Shown piece by piece: positions 45,199-54,818 of a DNA stretch of 64,000 nucleotides. Position numbers and translations under genes: made by a program. Origin of the DNA: Lentzea californiensis (GTDB taxonomy: Bacteria; Actinomycetota; Actinomycetes; Mycobacteriales; Pseudonocardiaceae); contig NZ_JANBBE010000004.1 of the NCBI RefSeq assembly GCF_024648825.1, forward strand, positions 186,001-250,000. Direction: 5' to 3'. The notes beneath the pieces were generated by a model, which saw nothing but the letters and a program-made list of their open reading frames with translations, did not search any database and had not been told where the DNA came from. Position 1 is the stretch's first letter; every line of letters starts with the position of its first letter.

Positions 45199-45483
45199 AT
45201 GCCCAGATTTGCCGAGTTCGATGTGGAAGGCCTGCGGAAATCCAGCGCCGTAGCGGACTTTCCCTGGTCAGAGACGTGGGTCACGTTGATCCGCGTCGAT
45301 GCCAAGGGAGTTGTCCGGCAAGCCAAGTCGTTGACGGAGAAAGTTTCTTTGCTGACCGTCGCGTCGGACAAGGACCTCGTCATCGCGTCCTGTCCCGAGA
45401 TTTACGCGGTCGACGACCTGTCGGCCGCCCGTGCCGCCGTCAGGGCTTCGGTCGCACGCGAAATGATCCCAAGCCTCGGATGA
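45199..45483 (+). CDS. small uncharacterised protein
   Basis: The 94-residue protein reads MPRFAEFDVEGLRKSSAVAD at the start, VTLIRVDAKGVVRQAKSL in the middle (a likely beta-hairpin) and AARAAVRASVAREMIPSLG as a C-terminal helix. No family is recognised. Codon use is less GC-biased than its neighbours. The leaderless promoter just upstream supports expression. The tail overlaps the P450 remnant by 44 bases. Confidence 0.65.
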   Translation: MPRFAEFDVEGLRKSSAVADFPWSETWVTLIRVDAKGVVRQAKSLTEKVSLLTVASDKDLVIASCPEIYAVDDLSAARAAVRASVAREMIPSLG

Positions 45484-46166
45484 ACGACTCCCTCCACTCG
45501 GGCTCAGCGGCGAGCACGAGTTCAGGGAAACGCCGGAGGAGCGTTCCGAACGCGATCTCACCCTCGATGCGAGCCAGCCGCGCCCCCACGCAGTAGTGGA
45601 CCCCGTAACCGAACGCGACGTGTGGGTCTCGGCCCAGCTGCAGCACGTCCGGCTCCGGATACCGGGACGGATCCCGGTTCGCCGCTCCTAGTGAGACGGC
45701 GACCTGTGGAGATCTCGGAATCGTGACCCCTCCGATCACCACGTCGGAAGTGGCGACACGACCCACCCCCATGGCCAGTGGACCGTCGAGGCGCAGGAAC
45801 TCCTCGACGGCCTCCGGAATCATGATCGGATCGCCGGCCAGCGACCGGCACATGGCTGGGTCGCGCAGCAGGGCGAGCAGGCCGTTGCCGATGAGCTGAA
45901 CAGTCGTCTCGTGGCCCGCTGTGATGAGCAACACGAGGTTCATCACCAGGTTCGGTTCGTCGCGAAGCTCGGTGATGACGTCGTCACCGGGCTCCTTGAT
46001 GGCGACGAGGCGCTCCACGTACGCGGCGAACCTGCCGAAGGCCTCGGCCATGGTCGCGGGTGTGAGCAGCTCCGAGGACAGGTTCCGGACCTCGTCTCTG
46101 TCCTCTTCGGGCACACCTAGGAGTTCACAGATGACGGTGATCGGCAGCGGGTAGGCGAACGTCTCG
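45440..46166 (-). pseudogene. cytochrome P450, C-terminal part only
   Basis: The C-terminal 240 or so residues of a bacterial P450 are intact. The I-helix is ITAGHETTVQLIGN, the K-helix EEFLRLDGP (ExxR), and the heme ligand loop FGYGVHYCVGARLARIE. Similarity to P450s begins at ETFAYPLPITVICELLG (about 46165). Upstream the frame continues without family resemblance and has no sensible start, so the first 150 or so residues are missing. The truncation point nearly coincides with that of the divergent LuxR fragment. Confidence 0.85.
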
Positions 46167-46173
46167 TCGCACC

Positions 46174-47311
46174 ATGCACGCGATGAACCTCGGATGGGGA
46201 CTCGGGCGCACCGAGGAAGCCGCAGAAATGATCATCATGCCGGTGGCGCGGGCCGTGTTCCTGTTCTTCGCCGGCAAGTACGACGACGCTCGTGCGCTGC
46301 TCTCGCCCGCGGATCCGGGTGAGGCGGCGATCCTCGCGATGATCGACGTGGTGCAGGGCCGCTACACAGGTTCGTTCCCGGTGGTCCCGCCGAACCCCGA
46401 GGTGGGGCTGGGCGCCGAGATGAACTTGTTCTCCGAGGTGTTCGTGTACTCCATGCACGGTGAACTGGCCCGTGCGGAACGTCTTGCCGTGCAAGCGCAT
46501 CGCGAGAAGGCCGAGTGGGACTCCATGCGGTCGATCTGGGCCGTGTCGTGCGCAGGCTTGGCACGAGCTGGTGGCCGGCTGCTCGAAGCACGGCGCTTGC
46601 TGCGAGAGGCACGGCCCACGCAGCCGTTCGTGCGGCTCTGCGAACTCGCCCACGTGGAGGCCTTGCTGGGCAACGACGCGCGTGCGCTGCTCGCCGAAGC
46701 GGAAGCGCTGGCGCCGCCGGGAATGCGCCCGTACGGCATCGGGCTGTGGCAGGCGCGGATCTGGGCGGGCGGGACGTCGCCGTTCGAGGCGGCCGAGGAC
46801 GCCAGGACGCACTGCGAGTTCGCCGCCGAGGCGATCTTCCTGCACGAGGCGGTGCGGCTCGGACACGCTTCCGAAGCCCTGGAACGGCTGCGGGAGCTCG
46901 CCGCCACGACGACCGGACTGCTGGTCCCGGTGTACGCGGCGCACGCGGAAGCGTTGGTGCGCAACGACTCCACGGCGCTGGAGGAGGTCCGCGCGGTTCG
47001 AGGAAGCCGGATACCTGCTGTACGCGGCGGAAGCCGCCGCCGAGTCGGGCAACCGCGCGCTGGCCGGCCGGCTGATCGCCCTGTGCGAGGGAGCGCGAAC
47101 GCCGGCGCTCGCCCGGATGACGTTGGCGCCGCTCACCAAGCGGGAACGCGAGATCGCCGTGCTGGCCGCACGGGGACTCACGAACAAGGAGATCGCCGCC
47201 TCGCTGGTGATCTCCGTGCGGACCGTCGACAACCACCTGTCCAGCACGTACGCGAAGCTCGGGATCACGACCCGCGGCGAACTCGCGCTGGTCCTTGGGG
47301 ACCGGGGATAA
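46174..47311 (+). pseudogene. LuxR-family regulator fragment, 5'-truncated and frameshifted
   Basis: The remains are the helical (TPR-like) part and C-terminal DNA-binding domain of a large LuxR-type ATPase regulator. The helix-turn-helix LTKREREIAVLAARGLTNKE, then VRTVDNHLSSTYAKLG is well preserved (47130-47290). The ATPase domain is absent at the 5' end. A one-base shift near 46990 breaks the frame: ALVRNDSTALEEV is in one frame and RFEEAGYLLYAAEAAAESG in another. The gene therefore cannot make a full regulator. Confidence 0.85.
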
Positions 47312-47360
47312 CGCTCGGTGTGGTCGCCGCCGCTCAGGTCTTCGGCATCGAGTTCGGGAG

Positions 47361-50300
47361 CTAGTCGTCGGCCGTGAGGCTGTGTCCGTCCCACGTGAAG
47401 CGCACGGTCGTGACGGCGTCGTCCCCGTCCGTGCCGGTCGTGAGCTGGTGGATGGCGATGCCGGTCAGCTCCCGGTAGTCGCACCACTCGTGGTCCGACG
47501 TGAGCACCAGGTCAAGGTCGAAGTTGACCAGCAGTTCCAGCAGCTGGCCGCGGTTGGTGGCGTCGACGCCGACGAAGACCTCGTCCAGCAGGATCAGGCG
47601 GGGTGCGGTCGGGGTGGCGTGGTAGTGCGCGGCCGCCGCCGCGAACAGCGGGAGGTGCAGCACGATGGCCTTTTCGCCCCCGGACAACGCGCCGTGCACG
47701 CGTTTGGTGACCGGCACCCAGCCTTCGCCTCGGTCCACCTTTACGACGAACTGGTGCCACGTCGTGTAGTCGAGCACCTGGGCTAGTTGTTGTTCCCAGC
47801 CCGTGGCGGAGTCGTGCGCGCGTGCTTCTTCCACGCGCTCGCGGAAGAACTGGTGCAGTGACGCGCGTTCGTCGTCGTTCAGGTCTGAGCGCAGCAGGAG
47901 GTCGCGGGCCTCTCGGGTGCCCGGTGGCAGCTGGGGATCGACCTGCCAGTCGAGTTGTACGCGGATGCCGGAGGCGGTCTGGACGCGCTCCAGGCGCTGG
48001 TTCATGGTGCCGACGAGCTCGGAGGCGCCCTGGATGCGCTGGGCGATGTGCCTTCGGGTGTCGCCGGTCAGGGTCTGGTCGAAGAGGTCTCGTTCGCCGT
48101 CCGTGATGTGCGTGCGCACGCGGTCGCGTTCGGCCTGCAGTGCTTGAAGCAGGGCGTGCGCGCCCATGCGCGCGCCGTCCAGCGTCGCGGTCAGCACGGT
48201 GACGTCGTCGTCAGGGTCGAGCGACAGGTCGATGCGTCCGGCCAGCTGGTGCTGTGCCTGGTGCACGGCGGCACCGAGACGGGACTCGGAGTCGCGGATC
48301 AGGCGCGGGTCCACCGGTTCGTCGGGCACCTCACCGGCGTCGGCGGGCAGGTGGCCGCTGGTCAGGTGCCGGTAGCGCGCTTCGGCCGCCTCGTGCACGA
48401 CGGTGGCTTCCGCGGCGCGTGCGGTGTCGATCTTGCGCTTTTCCTCCAACGTGCCGAGCGTGCGCGCTAGGCCCGTCTGCTTGTCCTGCAGCAGCTCGCG
48501 TTCCTCGGCGAGTGCGCGAGCCTTGGCGCGCAACGTGATGAGCTGCTGGTCCAGAGCCTGGAACTCGGAGCCCGCCGCACGTTCGACGGTCTCCAGCGTG
48601 ATGGCCAGGTCGGCGGCCTCCTGCTGACGTGCGGCCGTCGTCTCCTCGGCCTCGTCGGCCAGCGCGCCGCTCGTCGAGGCACGGCTGCCGGCCTCGACCG
48701 ACAGCGCCTCGGTGGTGAACGCGTCGTGGCGGTCGTCCAGCCAGCGGTGCGCCGCGGTGGCGAACGCGGCCAGCGCGTCCGCGTCCGGGACCTCGGTGGT
48801 GGCGGGGTGCTGGGCGACGACGGCCTCGGCGTCCGCCACCCGCTGGGCCGCGGCCGCGACGGCGTCCTTCCTCGCCGCGCACCGCAGCTGCGCCTTCGTC
48901 CGCTGCTCCTCGGCGATCTCGATCGGGTCGTTCGAGGGTTGCCTGGCCATCTCACCGGCGAGCGTCGCGCGGCGCACGGCGATCTGGTTCAGCGCGGCGT
49001 CCACACCGGACAGATCGGTGGCGAGCTGCTCGATCAGGCCGGTCAGCTCGGCGATCCGGCCCGCGCGGGCCCGTTTGCGGGCGTCCGCACCGATGTAGGT
49101 GGGGAAGTCCTTGGTCCAGCGGCCGTGCGCGTTGGCCAGGCGCCACGTCCCGTCCGCGCCGATCGCGACGGCGTGACCGGTGGCGGTGTCGCCGAACGCG
49201 ACACCCTCCAGGAACTGGCGGCAGCGCTCGTCGTCGGTGACGAGCACCTCCAGCAACGTGTAGCCGGGAGCGGGAGGTGCCAGCGACGGTTCGGCGAAAC
49301 GGTCCCGGTCGGTCGTGCCGAACGAGTTGTCCGGCGTGATCCACGCGTCGAGCAGGCCTGATGCCTCCAGCGCCGCCTCGACCGCGCCACGCACGGGCAG
49401 TGGCGTGCCAGGGCGGAAGTCGACCAGACGCCACAGAGGGGCGCCCGCGGCGTGAGAGCGGTACTCGTCGTCACGCGTGTACGGCGCGGGCGGCGGTACG
49501 TCGACCTGATTGGCGAGCTTTTCGCGGATGGAGTTGTACTGCGAGAGCTGGCCGTTCAACGCCGTGCGCGTCTCTTCCAGCCGCGCCTCGATGCGGCTGA
49601 ACTCCTCGCGAGCGCGTGCGGCGGCCTCGACGACCTCGCCGTACTCGGAGACGTTCAGTTCGGAACAGCCGTGCGCCCACGTGTCGAAGTCCGCCCGGAA
49701 CTTCGCAAACGCCTGCTCGAACGTCCGCTGCGCCGCGGCTTCCGCTTCCGTGGCGAGGTCGAGCTCGTCACGCGTCTCCTCGAGCCGTTGGCGTGCGGCA
49801 TTCCGTGCGTCGACGGCTTTCTCGTGCGCGGCGACGGCGCGGCTGATCGAGTTGATCTCGGTGGACCGCGACTCGATGGCCGCGGTGAGCAGCTGACGGC
49901 CCGACCGCGCGTCGGCGTGCGTCTCGATCTCCTCGAACACCGACGGCATGCCCGCGTGCTCGGCGGCTTCCCGTGCGATCACTGCGGAGCGTCGGAGCTC
50001 ATCGGCGCGTGCGGCCGCATCGGACTTGGCCTGCTCCGCCCGTTCCTCGTCGGCAACGGCACGTGCACGGAGCTTCACGGCGTGCGCGATGGCCTCCGCA
50101 GCGCGCTGGTTCGCCGCGGAAAGCTGCTGCCGCAACAGGTCGAGCTGCTTGCCCTCCTGGTACGCGGGCAGGTCGGAGATGCCGGAGATCTCGGCGTCGA
50201 CCGCGCTCGCCTCACGTCCCAGCGCCGCGAGCTGCTCGAACGCCTCGTCGGTCAGCGTGATCTGCCGCTGGTAGCGGTGTTCGCTCATCCGCGCGGCCCG

Positions 50301-51134
50301 CGTCAGGTTCTCGAGCTGCTCGGTCGCCGACTCCAGCGTCCGCGCGGCCACTCCGAGAACGCGCTGGGAGTAGACGCGCTGCACGTCCGCGAGCCGTTCG
50401 GCGGTGGAGATCTCCTCGTCGAGCCGCCGCAGTTCCTCGCGCTGGCGGTCGAGCCGTTCGAACCCCTCGGCTATCTCGGTCAGATCGGACTGGTCCAGCG
50501 GCGGAAGTGCCTTGGACAGCAACGAGGACAGCACGCTCGGGTCGAGCCGCTCGGACAGCTTCGGCGTGCGCAGCTGCAGCAGCGCGGTGATCAGCGAGTC
50601 GTACCGTTGCTCGCTCACGCCGGGGAACAACGTCGTCCGCACCGTGTGGCGATAGTCGGCCGGTGAGGCGTGTACGACGCCATGATCGCCGATCGCGGCG
50701 ATGAGATCGGTCTTGGTCAACGGGCGCCCGGCCTCGTTCACCAGCGCCAGGTCACCGATCCTGAGCGACGTCGTGAAGTACGTGGCGGTGACGTTCGTCG
50801 TGTTCGTGGTGGCCTGGAGCCGCGCACCGCACGTGAACCACTGCTCGCCGTGCTGGAACTCCAGCCACACGTACCCGACGCGCGTGCTGCCCTGGTTGCC
50901 CTCGCCCATGAGGTTCCAGTGCATCGTGCGGTCCGCGCTGCCGAACGTCGACAGGCGGTGCGGACGCAGGTTCGCGTCGAACAGGTACGGCAGCAGCAGC
51001 TCGAGCGCCTTCGACTTGCCCGTGCCGTTGGGACCTCTGAGCAGCAGTCTGCCCTGGTAGAACGAGAAGATCTCGTCGTAGTAGCGCCAGACGTTGATGA
51101 TGCCGGCGCGGCTCGGTTGCCACCGGTCAGTCAT
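47361..51134 (-). CDS. jetC: Wadjet JetC-like SMC ATPase, module 1 (TIGR02680 type)
   Basis: The 1257-residue MukB-like SMC protein is the motor that extrudes DNA loops in Wadjet anti-plasmid complexes. Walker A is GPNGTGKSK at residues 34-42, the ABC signature LSGGEK is near 1150, and Walker B LILLDEVF near 1180 is followed by GVDATN. Long coiled coils, rich in Ala, Glu and Arg, flank a central globular (hinge) region at about 560-720 containing APLWRLVDF and GLLDAWITPD. The ATG at 51134 overlaps the JetB1 stop by eight bases. No JetD gene follows: 49 bases past the stop lies the end of the LuxR remnant. This is a diverged paralogue of JetC2, not a recent copy. Confidence 0.93.
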   Translation of the reverse strand: MTDRWQPSRAGIINVWRYYDEIFSFYQGRLLLRGPNGTGKSKALELLLPYLFDANLRPHRLSTFGSADRTMHWNLMGEGNQGSTRVGYVWLEFQHGEQWFTCGARLQATTNTTNVTATYFTTSLRIGDLALVNEAGRPLTKTDLIAAIGDHGVVHASPADYRHTVRTTLFPGVSEQRYDSLITALLQLRTPKLSERLDPSVLSSLLSKALPPLDQSDLTEIAEGFERLDRQREELRRLDEEISTAERLADVQRVYSQRVLGVAARTLESATEQLENLTRAARMSEHRYQRQITLTDEAFEQLAALGREASAVDAEISGISDLPAYQEGKQLDLLRQQLSAANQRAAEAIAHAVKLRARAVADEERAEQAKSDAAARADELRRSAVIAREAAEHAGMPSVFEEIETHADARSGRQLLTAAIESRSTEINSISRAVAAHEKAVDARNAARQRLEETRDELDLATEAEAAAQRTFEQAFAKFRADFDTWAHGCSELNVSEYGEVVEAAARAREEFSRIEARLEETRTALNGQLSQYNSIREKLANQVDVPPPAPYTRDDEYRSHAAGAPLWRLVDFRPGTPLPVRGAVEAALEASGLLDAWITPDNSFGTTDRDRFAEPSLAPPAPGYTLLEVLVTDDERCRQFLEGVAFGDTATGHAVAIGADGTWRLANAHGRWTKDFPTYIGADARKRARAGRIAELTGLIEQLATDLSGVDAALNQIAVRRATLAGEMARQPSNDPIEIAEEQRTKAQLRCAARKDAVAAAAQRVADAEAVVAQHPATTEVPDADALAAFATAAHRWLDDRHDAFTTEALSVEAGSRASTSGALADEAEETTAARQQEAADLAITLETVERAAGSEFQALDQQLITLRAKARALAEERELLQDKQTGLARTLGTLEEKRKIDTARAAEATVVHEAAEARYRHLTSGHLPADAGEVPDEPVDPRLIRDSESRLGAAVHQAQHQLAGRIDLSLDPDDDVTVLTATLDGARMGAHALLQALQAERDRVRTHITDGERDLFDQTLTGDTRRHIAQRIQGASELVGTMNQRLERVQTASGIRVQLDWQVDPQLPPGTREARDLLLRSDLNDDERASLHQFFRERVEEARAHDSATGWEQQLAQVLDYTTWHQFVVKVDRGEGWVPVTKRVHGALSGGEKAIVLHLPLFAAAAAHYHATPTAPRLILLDEVFVGVDATNRGQLLELLVNFDLDLVLTSDHEWCDYRELTGIAIHQLTTGTDGDDAVTTVRFTWDGHSLTADD

Positions 51135-52200
51135 TGAGCTCCTCGACCGCGTACCTGGCTGCGGCGGGCAGCCTGTGAACGGTGCCGTTGTCCGTGCGCG
51201 CGAGCCCGAACGCCGCCAGCAGTTCGAGCGCGTCCGCCGCGAGCCTGCCCGCGCCACCGTCCGACTGGTAGGCCTTCGCCCAGGTGCGGAACTTCGTGAG
51301 CAGCTCGCGTACTTCCTCGACCAGGTCCTCCGTGGTGGCCGGACCCTGTGCCAACCGGTCGAGCAACAACAACGCGGCGACCTTCGCGTGGTTGTCGTCG
51401 TCCGGGAACCTCGTGTCCGTGGCGATCGCGTCGGCGTCGACCACGAGATAGCCCTCGGCGCGTTCCTCCAGCGTGCACCCGGCGAGCCGGATGCCCGTCT
51501 GGACGACCTTGCGCCCGGCGGGGGACGTCAGGAACCCGAGCTGGCTCGCGTTCAGTTCTTCCCTGTACAGCACGGGATCGTCGATGAGCCTGCGCATCAC
51601 GGAGTGCCGTTGCCACAGGCTGCGGTGCGCGGTGTCGTAGCGGGTCTCGCGGGTCAGGCCGGCGATCGTGTCCACTGTGGAGGGCGGCACCGGCGCGGCC
51701 AGCAGACGAGTGATGAGCGTCGGGTCCGCGCGGACGTGTTCGCCGGTCTCGACGGCGCCCTGGTCCTCGAGGAACGTCAGGACGTCGTTGAACGCGTTGC
51801 GGTCGCTGCGTCTGGCCGGGTCGAACTGGATGCCGTCCTCGGCGGCGGCGTGCTTCGTGCGGGTGGTCAGCTCGTCGAGCGAGCTCACCGGCGCCGCCAG
51901 CAGTTCCGCGCACATTAGGCACAGCAGCGTGTAGCGCCGCCGGTCGAACGCCGGCCGCGTGCGGTCGGGCCGTTGCGTCACCTTGAAGAGGCGCGCGTAG
52001 CCGGCGCGCGGCTCGACGATCACGCGCCAGCCGCAGTAGTAGTCGAACCACTTCGTGATCGGTTCGCGGCGCCTTCGGATGAGGTCGAAGCCGTCGTGGT
52101 CCTGCGTCGCGGTCAGCAACGGACGCGCGAGCAGCAGACGAACGCCACGCGCCACCTCTTCGCTCTCCAGCCGTGCGAGCTGGTTTCCCGTGCGGCTCAT
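51127..52200 (-). CDS. jetB: Wadjet JetB-like KITE subunit, module 1 (DUF2398/TIGR02678 type)
   Basis: The 357-residue winged-helix protein is the KITE (MukE-like) subunit that bridges kleisin and DNA. Family marks are LLLARPLLTA, WFDYYCGWRVIVEPRAGYARLFK, RRRYTLLCLMCAELL and LIDDPVLYREELN. The ATG at 52200 overlaps the JetA1 stop by four bases. It aligns along its length with JetB2, but only conserved blocks match. Confidence 0.92.
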   Translation of the reverse strand: MSRTGNQLARLESEEVARGVRLLLARPLLTATQDHDGFDLIRRRREPITKWFDYYCGWRVIVEPRAGYARLFKVTQRPDRTRPAFDRRRYTLLCLMCAELLAAPVSSLDELTTRTKHAAAEDGIQFDPARRSDRNAFNDVLTFLEDQGAVETGEHVRADPTLITRLLAAPVPPSTVDTIAGLTRETRYDTAHRSLWQRHSVMRRLIDDPVLYREELNASQLGFLTSPAGRKVVQTGIRLAGCTLEERAEGYLVVDADAIATDTRFPDDDNHAKVAALLLLDRLAQGPATTEDLVEEVRELLTKFRTWAKAYQSDGGAGRLAADALELLAAFGLARTDNGTVHRLPAAARYAVEELND

Positions 52201-53606
52201 CGGCTCTGCACGTCGATCACGTAGTCGGGCCCGCTCAGCGTGCCCTTCTGGGTGGTCATGGTCGCCCAGCCGCGCGCGTTGCGCAGGTTGATCTGCATCC
52301 GCCCGTCGCTGGTGCCGGCCGTGCGCGTGCCGGTGCTGTCCGGATCGCTGCCCAGCGCCCTGCCGACCAGGTCGATCAGGCGGTGGAACGTGTCGTGGTC
52401 GAGGTTGGTCAGCGTGGAGATCCGGATCGCGCCGTCGGTCTGGATCTGCGACCACGCGTACTCGAGCTCGGCGCGTTCCCTCTCCGCCTGCTCACGGCGG
52501 TTGCGGCGCACCTCGTCGACGTTGCGGACCTTGCCGGTGGCACCGATGTGCTCCTGCTTCCCGGTCGCGCGCAGCTGCGGCGACACGGGCACCGGCGGCG
52601 TGTTGTGCCACGCCTCGCCGCTCGGCAACAGCTCACCGTCGGCGTGTGCGAGGTGCGCGTGCCGCGCAGGCCACAGCCCGAACGCGGCGTTGAACAGCTC
52701 GTGCGCCTCGTCCTCGGTCTCGGTCCGCGCGAACCACCGCGCGAGCGCCCTGAAGTCGGCCGCGGTGTTCGTGGGCTTCTTGCGCTGCTCGCTGATCCGG
52801 TCGAGCACCCGCAGCAACTGCACGATCGCCTTGCGCGACACGTCCTGCAGCTCCTCGACGCGCGGCGGGTTGTCGCAGAACCAGCTGCGGAGGCTGCTCC
52901 AGTGCTCTTTCCGTTGCTGCAGCCACTGGCCGGGGACGAGCCCGGCACCGTTGCGCGCGCGTTCGTGCAGCTCGGCGGAGTCGATGGCGCTGACGGCCTC
53001 GCGGATCTTCTGCTTGCGGGCGTCCAGTTCCGCGATGAAGTCACGCAGGTACGTCACCGTCGTGCGCTTGACGTCCTGGAACGTGGCCAGGTCGGCCTGG
53101 TCGTCCCTCAGCAGCCTTTGCAGGTCGGCGTTGAACCGCGTGGTGCCCGTCTTGAAGGCTTCGAGATGGCCTTCGAGCTGCGTGAGCGTGGTGAACGCCT
53201 GGCGATCGTCCAGCGGCTTCCGCAGTTCGTCGAGGTGGTCCGCGATGGCGTCGAGCACGACGGTCTGCAGCGCACCATCGGTCGTGAGCGTGTGGACGGC
53301 GTGCCGGACGCCGGCGTACGCGGCCTCGCCGAACCGGGTGAGGCCGTACCGGTGCTGCGACGCGTCGAGCAGGCCCCACCCACGCAGAGCAGTGAGGGAC
53401 GCGGTGAGCTCCTCGTCCGTCACCTGCTCGGACCAGCCGACGCTCCGCAGCCGTTGCTGCACGTCATCGGCGGTGAGGACGGTCTGCAGGCACTCGTTCG
53501 CCACCCCGAACACGCGCATCACCGCAGTGTGCAGCTCCGCCTGGTCGGTCGTGGTGAAGCGGAACAGGTCCGCGGGCACCGGTGGAAACGTCGTCACCTG
53601 TGCCAC
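52197..53606 (-). CDS. jetA: Wadjet JetA-like kleisin subunit, module 1 (DUF2397/TIGR02677 type)
   Basis: The 469-residue kleisin (MukF-like) has an N-terminal winged helix (FRFTTTDQAELHTAVMRVF, LTALRGWGLLD) and a helical middle (LEAFKTGTTRFNADLQRLL). A conserved RALARWFARTETEDEAHELFNA block and a C-terminal winged domain ending LSGPDYVIDV close it. The GTG at 53606 lies 45 bases after the JetD stop and has no clear ribosome site, so expression may depend on read-through or an internal promoter. It heads the module that lacks a JetD. Confidence 0.91.
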   Translation of the reverse strand: MAQVTTFPPVPADLFRFTTTDQAELHTAVMRVFGVANECLQTVLTADDVQQRLRSVGWSEQVTDEELTASLTALRGWGLLDASQHRYGLTRFGEAAYAGVRHAVHTLTTDGALQTVVLDAIADHLDELRKPLDDRQAFTTLTQLEGHLEAFKTGTTRFNADLQRLLRDDQADLATFQDVKRTTVTYLRDFIAELDARKQKIREAVSAIDSAELHERARNGAGLVPGQWLQQRKEHWSSLRSWFCDNPPRVEELQDVSRKAIVQLLRVLDRISEQRKKPTNTAADFRALARWFARTETEDEAHELFNAAFGLWPARHAHLAHADGELLPSGEAWHNTPPVPVSPQLRATGKQEHIGATGKVRNVDEVRRNRREQAERERAELEYAWSQIQTDGAIRISTLTNLDHDTFHRLIDLVGRALGSDPDSTGTRTAGTSDGRMQINLRNARGWATMTTQKGTLSGPDYVIDVQSR

Positions 53607-53651
53607 CGTAGCTGGCGTAGTAGGGCTTTCGGGTGACAGGGTTGGAGGCCA

Positions 53652-54818
53652 TCAGGCCTCCAAATCGCTCAGGAGGTCGTCCAGCACGAGTTCCTCCTCG
53701 ATGCGACGACTCTTATGGCTCATCGCCGGTGCCAGGGCGGCATCCCAGCGTGCTTCGACCGGTGTACCTGTCAGCGGACGGCCCACCTCACCGGCTGCGA
53801 GGTAGGACGCGGTGTCGAAGCGCCACGGCGTGAAGGGCACGCGATCGTGCAGCACGTTCGCGATGCGGATGCCGCCCCAGTCGAAGTCGCCGTGGTAATG
53901 CAGGGTGCCGCGTGCGGAGACGATCAGGCGGAGCAGATGCATCACGGCGGCGCTGGGCTGGCCGCTGGTGCACACCAACGGCGGGCAGGAACGCCCGAGG
54001 TGGTCGGCCGCGGTCGCGACGACGACCGGGTTCTCACAGACGAACACGTCCAGTGCGGCCAGACGAGGCGGATCACGGACGAGTTGGCGCAGGGTGAGGT
54101 GCACCGGTTGACCGAGCCACGCTTCCAGGCCCTGATGGCCGCTGAAGCCCAGGGTGATGACTGTTGTCGACAGTTCGTCGCGCATCAGACCGACCGATGC
54201 CCAGACCTCCCGACGCCATTCGGCGCCGCTGCCATCCGGCAGGCCGCTCAGGGCCCGTGCGGCACGAAGCGCCAGTGTCGCCAGCGGACGGTCATCGTCC
54301 AAAGCATGGGCATCGCCTGTCATCCGTGCCGCGAATCGCCCGATCGGTTCGCCAGGCGACGGCAGGTTCGTCACGACGACGTTCAACGTGGTGAACAGAT
54401 CGGTTGCGTCCTGCGGGGTCGGAGCCAGGCGTTTGACCTGGCCACTCATCCGCAGCGAGAGTGCCCACTCGGCGAGACGTGGATCATCCAGCGCCTCGAA
54501 CGCCCTGGCCCACAGAGTTTCCAGGTCGATCGGTGCCGGGAGCGGGCCGGTCAGTTCGAGCACAGCCGAGCCGAGACCGCCCGGATGAGCGCCGGATCGG
54601 CGCAGCAACTCGTCGACCGCAGGCAACGACACGGTCAATGCGCGGCCTGGACGTGGTGCACGGCCGAGCAGGCGATGCACGGCTTGACGCTGGGCCTCCG
54701 TCGCGTTCGTCAGGGTCACGGCGATGTCGAGTGGCTCGCCGCGTTCCATGCGTTTGCGCACCCGTGCGACGAACCAGGCCAGCTCGTCGCCACCGAGCAG
54801 GCGGTGCAGCCGCGTCAT
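53652..54818 (-). CDS. jetD: Wadjet JetD-like nuclease (DUF2399/TIGR02679 type), the only one in the locus
   Basis: JetD is the topoisomerase VI A-like nuclease that cuts plasmid DNA once the SMC motor stalls. The 388-residue protein has an N-terminal TIGR02679-like region (LHRLLGGDELAWFVARVRKR) and a C-terminal DUF2399/TOPRIM domain. Its metal-binding Glu262 in FVCENPVVV and the DxD pair Asp311/Asp313 in HGDFDWGGIRIA are all present. The ATG overlaps the JetC2 stop by four bases, tying it to module 2. Module 1 follows 45 bases downstream, so this nuclease could also serve it. Confidence 0.92.
   Translation of the reverse strand: MTRLHRLLGGDELAWFVARVRKRMERGEPLDIAVTLTNATEAQRQAVHRLLGRAPRPGRALTVSLPAVDELLRRSGAHPGGLGSAVLELTGPLPAPIDLETLWARAFEALDDPRLAEWALSLRMSGQVKRLAPTPQDATDLFTTLNVVVTNLPSPGEPIGRFAARMTGDAHALDDDRPLATLALRAARALSGLPDGSGAEWRREVWASVGLMRDELSTTVITLGFSGHQGLEAWLGQPVHLTLRQLVRDPPRLAALDVFVCENPVVVATAADHLGRSCPPLVCTSGQPSAAVMHLLRLIVSARGTLHYHGDFDWGGIRIANVLHDRVPFTPWRFDTASYLAAGEVGRPLTGTPVEARWDAALAPAMSHKSRRIEEELVLDDLLSDLEA

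Noticed and set aside
35921-46166. A natural-product cluster built around the lyase-like gene and the P450
   Set aside because: No synthase, synthetase or export genes are present, the P450 is a fragment, and the genes between are housekeeping or unknown.
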